A DNA stretch of 64,000 nt, taken from Archivesica marissinica. Lineage: Eukaryota; Mollusca; Bivalvia; Venerida; Vesicomyidae. The notes under the pieces were generated by a model, which saw only the letters and a list, made by a program, of their open reading frames with translations, was not told the DNA's origin and made no database searches. Shown here piece by piece: positions 21,670-31,500 of the stretch (the stretch's first letter is position 1; every line of letters begins with the position of its first letter). The position numbers were made by a program, and so were the translations under genes. Location of the stretch: contig JABXNX010000076.1 of assembly GCA_014843695.1 (NCBI GenBank), positions 1-64,000 on the forward strand. The letters are read 5' to 3'.

Positions 21670-22490
21670 AATAAAATTCGATAATTCACTGAAACAAATA
21701 CATATCCTCTGTTTTACAAAGTTAGTCTTTTGTTCACACGGCTCTCTTCGTAGCTACCGTTCTCCGTACCAATTTATAATAGCAAAGGGATTGATGTGGT
21801 GACATCACTTTTAGCAACCAAACCGGTACCGTAGCCAGAGGCAAATTTCAACCGAGGCAATCTAGGGGGTCCGGAGGCATGTTCCCTCTTAAAATGTTGG
21901 GGGTATAGAAGCGATGTTCTGCGCTTTCTGATTTAATGAGTTTAGACGTACAACTATGTACTGACCTTTCAGCTCTTTAGCTGTCAACATTTAATACAGC
22001 AAAGGGATATTTTTTGCATTTTATTTATTTTTTGCTTTCGAAATTGTAACAGAGGCAGCTCCCTCGGTGTGCTTCATCGTGGCTACGGGTCTACAAACAC
22101 ATTTTATACCTGACCATTACAGTTTCTGTTTCGTACGATTACATGTAATGCGCTTTAACCGTGCTTGGTTCACCATATTGACTATGTCAAGACAGATATG
22201 TCATGCCTTATCTTGAATTCCACAGACTGGTTGTATACTTACGCAACGAATCAAATTATATTCTGGAGATAAACATATTTGCGTGGAGCTTACACTCAAT
22301 ACGTTATTCAGGAGATTTTTTATTTCTAAGAATAATATGATATATTTCTAAGAATAATATAATCATTTATTCAATCTGTAAATATTTACATTGCAAGCTA
22401 CCTCAGAAACGTGAATATCCGTGAGAAAGTGATACGTTTTAATTGGACTCCATGGGTTAAAGGCGTTCCATCACGCTTGCATTATCGCAT
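21670..22490. other. No gene; dispersed-repeat-like sequence
   Basis: Contains GCAATCTAGGGGGTCCGGAG near 21,860, which looks like dispersed repeat sequence. No supported gene. No counterpart is visible in unit 2 because of divergence and the gap. Confidence 0.35.
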
Positions 22491-22494
22491 GTAA

Positions 22495-22892
22495 CCCAGG
22501 TGAGAATAACATGCAGCCAGTCCGGGACTCGAACCCCGGACGTCTCGCTTACAGGGCGATTGCTCTACTGACTGAGCTAACCGGACTGCCTACATATCAC
22601 CTCACATATTGGGTTAATACACACACCGTTACATACTTCCCCACCAAATTGGAATTATTCCATGAATTTCCAAAGGGATAGAGCTACATTGTGAAATATT
22701 CCTCGGAGTTTATCATGTAACGTCCACGAAGAGGGGGACTGTGTAGCCCAGGTGAGAAAAACAGGCAACCAGTCCGGGACTCGAACCCGGACATCTCGCT
22801 TACAGGGCGATTGCTATACCGACTGAGCTAACCGGGCTGCCTACATAATTATCACCTCACATATTGGGTTAATATACACACCGTTACACGCA
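22495..22892 (-). repeat. Two tRNA-Lys-like repeat copies
   Basis: On the minus strand each copy reads GGTTAGCTCAGTCGGTA or a close variant and GTCCGGGTTCGAGTCCCGGA, matching the 5' half of animal tRNA-Lys and a T-arm. The anticodon loop reads CCTGTAA and the 3' acceptor does not pair with GCCCGG, so they are not functional tRNAs. Both are embedded in a shared context (CACCTCACATATTGGGTTAA) repeated about 240 bp apart (22,505-22,585 and 22,765-22,842). Confidence 0.6.
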
Positions 22893-22894
22893 TA

Positions 22895-23330
22895 TATAAT
22901 AATCATTTAGCTGCTCGGTTTTATATTTGAGACATTGGTCAGTTACCGCCCCTGAATACTCTTTAGTGTGGGTAGGTCATCTTAACTAGTTTACTCTGTT
23001 TTCATCTTTGCTTACTTTGCATAACATGCTATCAATTTTCATTCGTTTTTCATCTTATAAGTATCAAATTATTAAATATTTACAGATATCCAATAGTGTA
23101 TCCACTTCATACATCACTATACACTATTGTTATCAATTAATTAACATTATCCTTCATTCATTAAACTCCAGCCTTTCTGGTCATGCATATTCAGTTATCT
23201 TTCCTCTCTAAAACTTGTTTTTATCAAAAAGATAAGATAAATATAATATTAGATTACTGCCTCGCCTTGTATATTTTCTCCAACATCGCGTAATAGAAGG
23301 ACCAATAGATTTATTAGATCTATGTAGTTT
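22895..23330. other. No recognised feature
   Basis: AT-rich stretch with no supported gene or repeat. Confidence 0.35.
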
Positions 23331-23334
23331 GCGT

Positions 23335-23590
23335 TCTTATTTATCTTCTACTGTGTTTGCCCATATGAGCGACGCCTCCAGAAGAGATTGGTCATTTTAG
23401 AGTTTTGCTAATAGTGTAATGATACAGACAGAGACCAATTCCAGAGTCACATCCAGTTCTTTAGAGGATACGTGTCCACTCGGTTTAAAGTCCCATCTTA
23501 AAGACTGTTATTATTATGGTCAGACGGCGGATCGAACTTGCAATAGATGGATTCATAGTCAACGTGTGACTACTAACACGTCTATAATAT
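23335..23590 (-). mobile_element. SINE family 3, reverse, degenerate
   Basis: Retains TGCCCATATGAGCGACGCCT, CAGAGACCAATTCCAGAGTC and TATGGTCAGACGGCGGATCG, with many changes in the tRNA-like head. Confidence 0.6.
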
Positions 23591-23631
23591 AATAATTATA
23601 TCAGGATAAATAAAACTTTATCAAACTTTAT

Positions 23632-23780
23632 CTGCCTTACGAAGGTTGGTGCACCAAGTACTGGTTAACAGCTGTAGCCTGCCAATGAAAGGTGTTGTCC
23701 GTCGCTCAAATGGACAACCGGTAGCGACGTTAAATGACTTAAATTACGGAGGTTGGTGCACCAAGTACTGGTTATTAGTC
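23632..23780 (+). mobile_element. SINE family 4 fragments
   Basis: GAAGGTTGGTGCACCAAGTA, then CCTGCCAATGAAAGGTGTTG and GACGTTAAATGACTTAAATT, followed at once by a second partial start (GGAGGTTGGTGCACCAAGTA). Confidence 0.6.
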
Positions 23781-24019
23781 CGTGATTTGAACAAAATCTG
23801 AGTGCACACCTTTAGTAAATCTATTAAGCATAGTGTATATGGAAGCTACAGTTAACATATTTAATGACGCACTATGCAGTCACGATGCAGTAATAGTTGA
23901 ACTATATCATAAATCACGAGTGAATTGCACGTGCTATAGGATGGTTATTTTAGGACTAAGCATCCATTGACGCAACCGACTTACGACATGTGTAGCTATG
24001 ACAGGCGATTCCCCGCTGG

Positions 24020-24160
24020 ACTGGTTCGCAGGTTCGAAGGTTCGATCCCCCGTCTGACCCTAATACAATTAATAGGCTTTCGGATGGTACTTTAAACCGA
24101 GGTCTCGTGTCGGTTATGTACACCGTGCACGTAAAAGAGAATATTTCCCCGCATAATCAC
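24020..24160 (+). mobile_element. SINE family 3 head fragment, plus strand
   Basis: GGTTCGATCCCCCGTCTGAC followed by CGAGGTCTCGTGTCGGTTAT and a GTGCACGTAAAAGAGA motif; truncated. Confidence 0.6.
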
Positions 24161-24179
24161 CGTCCATATCTTGAGTTCG

Positions 24180-24300
24180 AGTATGTGGAGTGGCCGAGTA
24201 GTTAATGCAGTTGGCCCCAAATCACGTGCCACTCACAAATGTAGGTTCGAATCCCATTGGGGATGTCGATTTATTTAATATGTTATAGAGATTGTTTGCG
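24180..24300 (+). mobile_element. tRNA-Ser-like SINE head fragment
   Basis: GGAGTGGCCGAGTAGTTAAT (Ser-type A-box context) and B-box TAGGTTCGAATCCCATTGGG. The acceptor does not close, so it is a retroposon head rather than a tRNA gene. Confidence 0.5.
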
Positions 24301-24561
24301 GAAGGTCGGTGGGTCTATCCGGGTGTTAGTCTGTGTCTGAAATACTGCTAAAATATGTCTTTTGTCCATTAAAATAACTGTTAAGACCATAAACGGATTT
24401 AAAATGACTTATAATAATGTGTACACCATCGTATTACGAAAGATTGGTTTGGCAATGTATATACTTTAAAGTTGTACTCATTGCTAAATGTACTATCTAC
24501 TGATATATAAAGTGTTTATCTATGATAGTATAAAGGGGTAAACACAAATACGTCTGGGTCA

Positions 24562-24790
24562 CAGACGGATCTGTAGTAATTAACAGTCTTTCAGATGGGA
24601 GTTTAAACAGAGGTCTCGTGTCGGTGCTGTACACTGTGCACGTTAAAGAACCAGACGAGACTCTGGAATGAGTATCTATCTGTATCATTGCACTATCCTC
24701 CAACAATCTAAAATGACTAATCTCTTCGGTAGGCGTCGCTCATATGGGCAACAGGTAGCGATGATAAATAAACGTAAAACACACACACGT
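24562..24790 (+). mobile_element. SINE family 3, plus strand, most of element
   Basis: Starts ACAGACGGATCTGTAG and lacks part of the head. It has the conserved centre GTGCACGTTAAAGAACCAGA and ends GATAAATAAACGTAAAACAC followed by an ACAC run. Confidence 0.7.
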
Positions 24791-24857
24791 GTCGGTCAAT
24801 GTAGACCCTTACTATCACTATACCATTCAAACAAGCATGCCAAGTAATATAAATTGA

Positions 24858-25015
24858 TTTTAGCTCAATTGCGAAACAAGTTCCTACAACTTATACTGAT
24901 CAATCTCGAGACCTCATTCCTGATGGAACACATCGCCACGAGGCAGAGCGAAGATACAATGTGGACATTTAAATGCCTTGTCTAAGACACAGTCGAAACG
25001 GCTACAGCCGGTATT
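24858..25015 (-). mobile_element. SINE family 1, reverse, 5' truncated
   Basis: The plus strand reads TTTAGCTCAATTGCGAAACA, then CTCATTCCTGATGGAACACA, the reverse complement of the family 1 3' half. A second short fragment lies at 25,060-25,110. It is shared with 52,196 in unit 2 just after the gap. Confidence 0.65.
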
Positions 25016-25192
25016 ACTGATTCTAAAACATGACCCTAATTAGTTTATTAACATTTATTTTGCTCGATTGCGAAACAAGTTCGTTCAACTTATATTAATC
25101 ACTCTCGATGTATTATCGATATGCAATGTGGGCTTAGTAATACACATAAGTAACTATGAGTTTTCAACGGAGGATAATTAATTTTTAGCAAT

Positions 25193-25435
25193 TTAATTTT
25201 CAATAATACTTCTTAATACACTTGCGTCTTTTATATATTTCGCAGGGATTAATACAGCAGGTTTTGTTGTTGAAGTTATCAGTTCAATACAGTTGAACAT
25301 AGATGGACGATACTGATGGTATCGTTTAATAGATTTCTCTGTAATGTCTTCGTACCATATTAACATGAAATGATACTCGTCTTCAACATTCAAAGTGTTA
25401 CGGTATAAACAATATCTCTCACATTCGTTTCATAT
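25193..25435 (-). pseudogene. Non-LTR retrotransposon C-terminal fragment, unit 1
   Basis: The minus strand encodes CERYCLYRN, then NVEDEYHFML, then KRYHQYRPSMFNCIEL and KYIKDASVLRSI. This resembles the C-terminal C-x3-C/E-D-E-x-H-F segment after the reverse transcriptase of LINE elements, followed by a typical R-x-x-K-x-Y tail. No reverse transcriptase is adjacent, and stops lie just upstream. Present in both units about 450 bp before the lectin. Confidence 0.5.
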
Positions 25436-25779
25436 CTATCGTATACCGCAGCTCCTTTGAGATGTTCAGTTTGAAGGCAAACAGCTCTCTCTGTGTCTCT
25501 AAACAGGAATGGTATCTTAATACAGACTAACTTGTTCTTTAGCATGAAATGATATTTTACGTTTTTTTTACGATTTAGTTTACGTTATGCGTTTGAGGCT
25601 TATCGTATATACATACAACTTAGTTTTGTATGGCACGTCATTAAATATGCTTACTGTGCATTCAACTAACTTTGATATCCGAATTCTACATTTTATATTC
25701 AGCCAAACTAAACCGCAGCAGTACCTCGAAAGTGTTATAGCAATATGATAATATAAAAAATATTGTATTATCATAAGGA

Positions 25780-25788
25780 ATATATATA
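25780..25788 (+). promoter_or_regulatory. Candidate TATA box of lectin gene, unit 1
   Basis: TATATATA in AAGGAATATATATAGAAATT lies about 95 bp before the lectin start codon. It is kept at 53,147-53,154 in unit 2 while nearby sequence differs. Confidence 0.35.
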
Positions 25789-25882
25789 GAAATTATACAT
25801 ACTCTTATACTTCCCTAGTGTGTGTTTCGGAATAACTATAAACGTACATGTTATATTTCGGACGATTCAAACGAGAATAATC

Positions 25883-26641
25883 ATGAACAATTTAAGCGTA
25901 GTAAAGATCGTCCTATGTCTGATAGCAGTGTTTGGTGTCAATTGTTTCACTGTGTCTGAGAGTAATGGCACGTCTGCTGACGATATTGACGGACATACTT
26001 TAATTCAGATGGGGAGAAAACTGCATAAACCCATGCTAACATTGCTCGGACTGGCGATACGGAATCTCCACCCGTGTGCAGAATGGACTCAGTGGACGAA
26101 ATGCGAAGCCATAGGAAAGAATTACTTTGGCACACGCACACGAACAAGACAATGTGGAGTAGATTCTGAGATGAATGACGGAAGCAGAAAGACAGAGATG
26201 GGTTCGGAGACAGACGTTGGGGGCAGAAAGACAGAGACAGATTTAGGTATTTGCGAAGGTTTCTGTTCCAAAGATTATAACATGACGGCGAGTGGTTTCT
26301 GTTTGAAGCTCTATGTTACATTGAAATCCAACGACGATGCGGAGACACAGTGTCAAGCCGATGGGGGACACCTTATAAACATTGAAACAGAAATTAAGTA
26401 CGAGGATGTTCTGAATATGTTAAACGGATTTACACCAAACATCTACATTGGAGGCCGACGTGCAGATGCCAGTTCAGCTTGGGAATTTAGTTACGGTGTG
26501 CAGGATAGTTTTGTGAAATGGTATAAAGGATATCCTAAAAATACATCGGGATACTTGTGTATGGCCTTATCCACTCCAAGACACAGGTTCAATATTTCGT
26601 GCAATACCAAGTATGGCTTTCTTTGTGAAATAATTATATAA
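25883..26641 (+). CDS. Secreted TSP1-like plus C-type lectin protein, copy 1
   Basis: 252 codons in one exon. Residues 1-21 are a signal peptide with hydrophobic core IVLCLIAVFGVNC. Residues 65-128 form a thrombospondin type-1-like module (CAEWTQWTKC, RTRTRQC, CEGFC) with a duplicated acidic insert holding two GxRKTE motifs. Residues 137-250 form a C-type lectin-like domain (C140, C157, C226, C240, C248; IYIGGRRADASSAWEF; YGFLCE). The EPN/QPD position reads YPKN and the WND position reads RFN, so canonical calcium-dependent sugar binding is doubtful. N-glycosylation sequons occur at N28, N133, N220 and N237. The start is chosen at 25,883 because an upstream in-frame ATG at 25,820 is not preserved in copy 2, where a stop intervenes. 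Likely an extracellular recognition protein; the ligand is unknown. Confidence 0.85.
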   Translation: MNNLSVVKIVLCLIAVFGVNCFTVSESNGTSADDIDGHTLIQMGRKLHKPMLTLLGLAIRNLHPCAEWTQWTKCEAIGKNYFGTRTRTRQCGVDSEMNDGSRKTEMGSETDVGGRKTETDLGICEGFCSKDYNMTASGFCLKLYVTLKSNDDAETQCQADGGHLINIETEIKYEDVLNMLNGFTPNIYIGGRRADASSAWEFSYGVQDSFVKWYKGYPKNTSGYLCMALSTPRHRFNISCNTKYGFLCEIII

Positions 26642-26794
26642 AAGGGACACAATGGCGAAAGGAAACCAATATGATTCACTTTATGAAAACTATATAGCTC
26701 TCAACTACAAATATCTCTGTACTTGCTTTTATTTAAAGAATGAATCACCGGTTAATAGTTATCATCGGGGTATGAACTACATTGGGCGTGCTTA

Positions 26795-26962
26795 AAGTGT
26801 GTGAACGCCGCGTCTGATCAGGATCTATGTTGTTTGATATTCGGACAGGTGCATCAGCATATAGCCTGATCAGACGACACGCTATGTTCTGTCTGATCGG
26901 GTTCTCTGCTTTTTGCAAGTCGCTTTTATGCGAAATTGGTGGTGAAAGAGTCAACATAGACA
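26795..26962. repeat. Dispersed TGATCAG palindromic element
   Basis: CTGATCAGGATCTATGTTGT, then GCATATAGCCTGATCAGACG, then CTGTCTGATCGGGTTCTCTG and GCGAAATTGGTGGTGAAA. Three TGATCAG/CTGATC motifs alternate in orientation. A copy is at the same place in unit 2. Confidence 0.65.
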
Positions 26963-27354
26963 GACCAGTTGCAGTCGGTGATCTTGATAAATTAGCGTAC
27001 TATAGTAGCCATTTGTGTTTGCTTGGTTTAGGGTTTTACACTAGCACCAACAGTATAGGTCATGTTGCGAATCTCCAGTTAGTATTTGTAAAGGAAGATA
27101 CAGTGTGCTATTAAGAGCAGATATTTCACACACGGACGGGTAGAACCACCGGCCTACCACAAGTCATCATATGAAATAATTAGACATCCCACTGGGACTT
27201 GAACTAGAGTACAAATATTAGTAATATCAACAAAACGTTGATGTAATCTATATTAATCAAAGCAGATACTATTGATTCATATTATATGAACAGTGATTGA
27301 ATACTATATCATTATATTCTAACAACTCATGTGGTTGTCCCAAATTGTTATTTT
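26963..27354. other. No supported gene
   Basis: Collinear with 54,336-54,734. No gene or recognised repeat. Confidence 0.4.
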
Positions 27355-27600
27355 TATCCGCCTTCGTGGTCGAGTGGTTAAGGTCGCTGATTTGTATACC
27401 ACTGTAACCTTTCACCACGAGCGATCACGGGTTTGAGACCCGCTCAGATCGTATCTCTTTATATGAAAACGTTTCTTAAGGAGGTTGGTGCACCAAGTAC
27501 TGGTTAACCACTGTAGCCTGCCCATGAAAGGTGTTGTTAGGAAAACTGCCCGTTGCTCATATGGGTAACCAGTAGCGACGATAAATAAACTTAAACATTT
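27355..27600 (+). mobile_element. SINE family 4, full length, unit 1
   Basis: tRNA-like head CGTGGTCGAGTGGTTAAGGT with B-box-like CGGGTTTGAGACCCGC. The body is GGAGGTTGGTGCACCAAGTA, then GCCTGCCCATGAAAGGTGTT, and the tail is GACGATAAATAAACTTAAA. It is shared with 54,735. Confidence 0.75.
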
Positions 27601-28960
27601 GTTTTTAAAAATCAATATTTGTTATATTTCACATTGGCCGTAATGACAAATAGCGTGACGTCTTATTGTATACGGTCTACTGAGAAACACATCCTTCGCA
27701 TCAGCAATAACGAGGAACCTGATAAATGTACACATTTTGAACTGTGTACGACTGGTTACGGTCGTTGACATAAAACCATTTCCCCTGATCGCAGTACGAA
27801 TGGAGTTTTCGAATTATGTCATGTAGGACAGATATCCAACAGAACCGACACATCTTAGGTCAAATGACAACTCTTCAGTTGTTAATGATAAACGTTCCCA
27901 GATGCTGTATTTTATGCACGGACTGATATTAAAGCGACATTACATCGCAAAAAGCAAATACACGTATAAATGCATTGCTACTACAAATTCATCCGAATAC
28001 AGTTGAACACTAACATTCAATCAATAAACAGTGTGTTTGTGATCTACACACTTTGAACATGGAAAGTAGGATTTCATATAACGATCATCAACGTTCCTGA
28101 ATTGACGTGTGTTTGCCATCGTAGTCAACACTAAATGCGAGATAATGTCGTTTAACTAAGACTAGTCTACACATAAATATGCATAGGCACACATGTGAGA
28201 TACAACGGTAAATCTGTAACAATAAACCGCATATACGACGTTTGCTTATTAGTTGAAATACTCAGTATTTGAGACAAATATTTGGAAAATATTATACCAT
28301 ATGATAGGAAAATACATTCTGTAGAAATTTGAGCTTTCACTATTGTAATGTCGGTTTAAATGCGTGTAGCCTACACTATATTCAGCAGGTTATTCTTTTT
28401 TTTCTAAGCATATAGCGGATATATTTGTGTTTATTAGTTTATTCACTAAGACAACACAAATCTTTTTTTTCTTTTATGATTTCCAATGATTTGAGCTAAT
28501 ACATTATTTTTCAAATTTTATTCATTTTAATTGCACTATGATTCACAACCACATAATCGTTTATGTTAGCGTGAACGTCTGTAATAAGAAATAGTTCCTG
28601 TGTAATTTTCAAGTTATTTTCTGGTTGCTGTCACAATTAAAAAAACTACATACACAACAACTTTATTAGAATATATTACTTTATAATTAACTGTTCATGA
28701 TTGTCAGGAAATCATTAACATACAAAAGTATATCCAACCTCGGAGGAATACAAAATATCCATTATTGAGAGGACCCTGTCGAAGCTCAGAGACCAACACT
28801 GTAAACCTCGCAGGACTTCAGACAGACACCGAGTATCTGCTAGGTTCTCGTGAATATTCATAGTGTTAGAGGTATGTTTCTATGGTGTGTTCATCTACAA
28901 AGTACGTTACTCTTTAGCTATATATGTTGTCTGTTGTCGGGGTTAACGCATCCCTTTATT
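27601..28960. other. No supported gene
   Basis: AT-rich sequence collinear with 54,976-56,455. Unit 2 has a short extra segment near 55,630. No long conserved frame or known repeat is seen. Confidence 0.4.
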
Positions 28961-29378
28961 CCTTGTCATGTCATGTACACTGGAAGAAAGGAACAGATAT
29001 GTATCTGCCCCAAATCGAGCTATTAACCCCTGTGTAGGGTATCACCGTCACAATCATGTTATTCATGCTGAAAGCCAAGCGGTAGATCTCCCAGAGTCTA
29101 GATCTATATGGTTCAGTTTGAGGAAGAACGGGACGGATATGTATCCTCCCCAACACCAGCTATTAACCCCTGGGTGGGGTATGTTCGTGGCAACCAGGTT
29201 ATTCATGCTGAACGCCAAGCGGTAGATCTCCCAGAGTCCTATGCGGTTCCGTTTGAGGAAGAACGGGGCGGATATGTATCCTCCCAACACCAGCTATTAA
29301 CCCCTGGGTGGGGTATGTTCCTGGCAATCAGGTTATTCATGCTGAACGCCAAACGGTATATCTCCCAGAGTCCTAGAT
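28961..29378. repeat. Repeat I, unit 1 (135 bp period, about 3 units)
   Basis: Tandem 135-bp units containing GAGCTATTAACCCCTG or CCAGCTATTAACCCCTGGGT, GTTATTCATGCTGAACGCCA and GGTAGATCTCCCAGAGTCCT. The length is divisible by three, so frames stay open. Unit 2 has variants missing about 20 bp (56,455-56,835). Confidence 0.85.
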
Positions 29379-30290
29379 CTATATTGTTCAGTTCGAGGGC
29401 TTATTGTTCTCATATTTCGTGTGACGCAACAGGTAAGCATTACATAGTGATTATCAACAGAAGCCATATTCTCCAAATGTCTCCATGTTCATAGCCAATG
29501 ATGGAGGTTGAGAACGGAAGTTGACAAGTACACAACATACACCAAATCACACTTGCGTATCTGTTGCAGACATAGACATAAACTGCCATTGCATGTGATT
29601 ATATCCTGCTAGAATCCATTCATAAATGTTCACATAGAACAGACAAAACGACTGGACATATACAAACAATTGGACCATTTTGGTCATTTACGACACAATT
29701 TTCCCATCCTGATGAGACCCAGCTCCATGCTACTAAGAGTGAAAAAACACCAGGTGTTCATCTAACTGATTATGTTAATACAACTCCATGGGGTGCGCAC
29801 TACCCGCTACCCATAATAAATATGTTCACCATAGGTTTAATATGCGAAGATACGCTCTTAGACATATATAGGTTAAACATATTTAGTTTCCATCATGTAC
29901 ATGGTTATTTAAAACATTTGAAATGAGGAATTGGACAGAAAGCTATACAGCTTACGGTTATCCTCTCCTTGGAGATACACATTTGTATTATTTTTAAACG
30001 GATCTGTTGATGATATATTCCCCTTTTGAGGCAATGCCTTAGTTCATATTAATATTATTATAATTATTACATAACTTAGCTTGTATCCAGTGTAATACAG
30101 TGATATAATATATGTACACATGTGTAATACAACCTGGAAGGATTCTGATTGGTCGAGAGAATATAATTTGTAAATTAAACTTTAAAGTATGCATATTCTA
30201 TATGAATTGGTACATAACCTTAGTGGTAAGACAATCTACGATTTAAAAGAAGTCTTGACACAATTATAACTCTGTTTAAAACCCATATAA
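29379..30290. other. No supported gene
   Basis: Collinear with 56,836-57,770. No gene or repeat is recognised. Confidence 0.4.
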
Positions 30291-30358
30291 TATAACGCTG
30301 CTTAACGTAGTGACGTCATGACCATTTAGTGACGTCATGATGAACGTAGCAGCGTTAT
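30291..30358. repeat. Palindromic element with two CRE-type octamers
   Basis: Arms ATAACGCTGCT and AGCAGCGTTAT are exact inverted repeats enclosing two TGACGTCA palindromes. It looks like a small hairpin element. The unit 2 copy (57,772-57,866) is longer, and one octamer is mutated. Confidence 0.55.
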
Positions 30359-30424
30359 GTCATGCATAAATATGATTAAAACCCAAAAATGTTATGGTAA
30401 TGTGATAAAAAGGTTCTTATATGT

Positions 30425-30555
30425 ACACTCGTGGTGATTTTATACCATATTTAATGAAACACGATTTGAAATTGTGCTATTATTAACCTCGCCCAAAGGC
30501 TAGCAAAATTCCAAAACTCGTTTAATCAATTATGGTATGAAGTCACCACGAGTGT
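30425..30555. mobile_element. MITE-like element with about 25-bp terminal inverted repeats
   Basis: ACACTCGTGGTGATTTTATA at the left and its near-exact reverse complement (GAAGTCACCACGAGTGT) at the right, two mismatches in about 25 bp, enclose about 80 bp. In unit 2 the left end and part of the interior are deleted (about 57,930-57,990). Confidence 0.6.
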
Positions 30556-30831
30556 AATATCCTATGTTTCTATGACAATGACCAAGGTAATTTTAATGAA
30601 ATAACATATATCTGATCAAATACTGTTAATAAGTAATTATTGTTCATATGTTTCCAATAGTATAATAATTAATTTTCACACTGGCACAACCATACATGCT
30701 GGAAACATGGGACGAGTAACATTTCTTTTTCTGTCAAGTAAGAAATTTGTTCCAATGTCATTTATTCATTCTGAAGTTATAAATAATAAAAATGATTATG
30801 CAATTTGTAGTAATTATATACACGTGTGGAA

Positions 30832-31036
30832 GTCGTGGTAGCACAGTGGTAGCGCGTTCGCTTAAGGTGCGAAAGGCCAGGAGGTCGAACCCCTCTTGAG
30901 CCGATACGATTGTATCCATGTTGCCTCTTCTGTTTCCCTCGTGGCGATGGATTCCATCAGGAATGGTGTCTCGAGAGTGATTAGTATAAGTTTTTACAAC
31001 TTGTTTCGTGTTAAATAAATTTGTATAAACTAATTA
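30832..31036 (+). mobile_element. tRNA-derived SINE, family 1
   Basis: Head AGTCGTGGTAGCACAGTGGT with B-box-like GGAGGTCGAACCCCTC; tail TAAATAAATTTGTATAAACT. It lacks a 24-bp stretch present in the unit 2 copy at 58,268, which itself lacks another stretch. Confidence 0.7.
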
Positions 31037-31204
31037 TATAATTGAGCAGGCATTATATTGCCTAAGCATATTATATTTCCAAATTATTTACAGCAAATAA
31101 CATCAGGATAAAATAAAGGAGAAGAATAACAAATTGTCTGTTGTGTTGGTTTTGGGCGTTTAAAGTCGCAACAACTGCTTAAGTATTTCAGCACCGAGTA
31201 AATT

Positions 31205-31500
31205 CAGAGCATGTGCGTACGCATCATCTGATCAGGATCTATGTTGTTTGCTATACGTACTGATGCTTCAGCTCCACTGTCTGAAGAGAAATAAGCATAT
31301 AGCCTGATCAGACGTTATGTTCTGTCTGATTGGGTTTTCTGCTTTTCGCAAAGACGCTATTATGCGACATTGGCGGTGAAACAGTTAAGTCGTATAACTA
31401 CAACCAGCTATACTAGTACATGATGGAGGAAGATCCCGGTGCCATTCCGGATTTGGACGGAATATATGAGACACCCATGTAGAAACACCTTTATTTTGAA
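31205..31500. repeat. Dispersed TGATCAG palindromic element with 3' extension
   Basis: CTGATCAGGATCTATGTTGT and AGCCTGATCAGACGTTATGT, followed by GCGACATTGGCGGTGAAACA. A 3' extension contains TGGAGGAAGATCCCGGTGCC, also seen at 32,475 and 58,856. Confidence 0.6.

Noticed and set aside
22765..22842. Possible functional tRNA gene
   Set aside because: The 3' acceptor strand does not pair with the 5' GCCCGG, and the copy is embedded in a repeated context.
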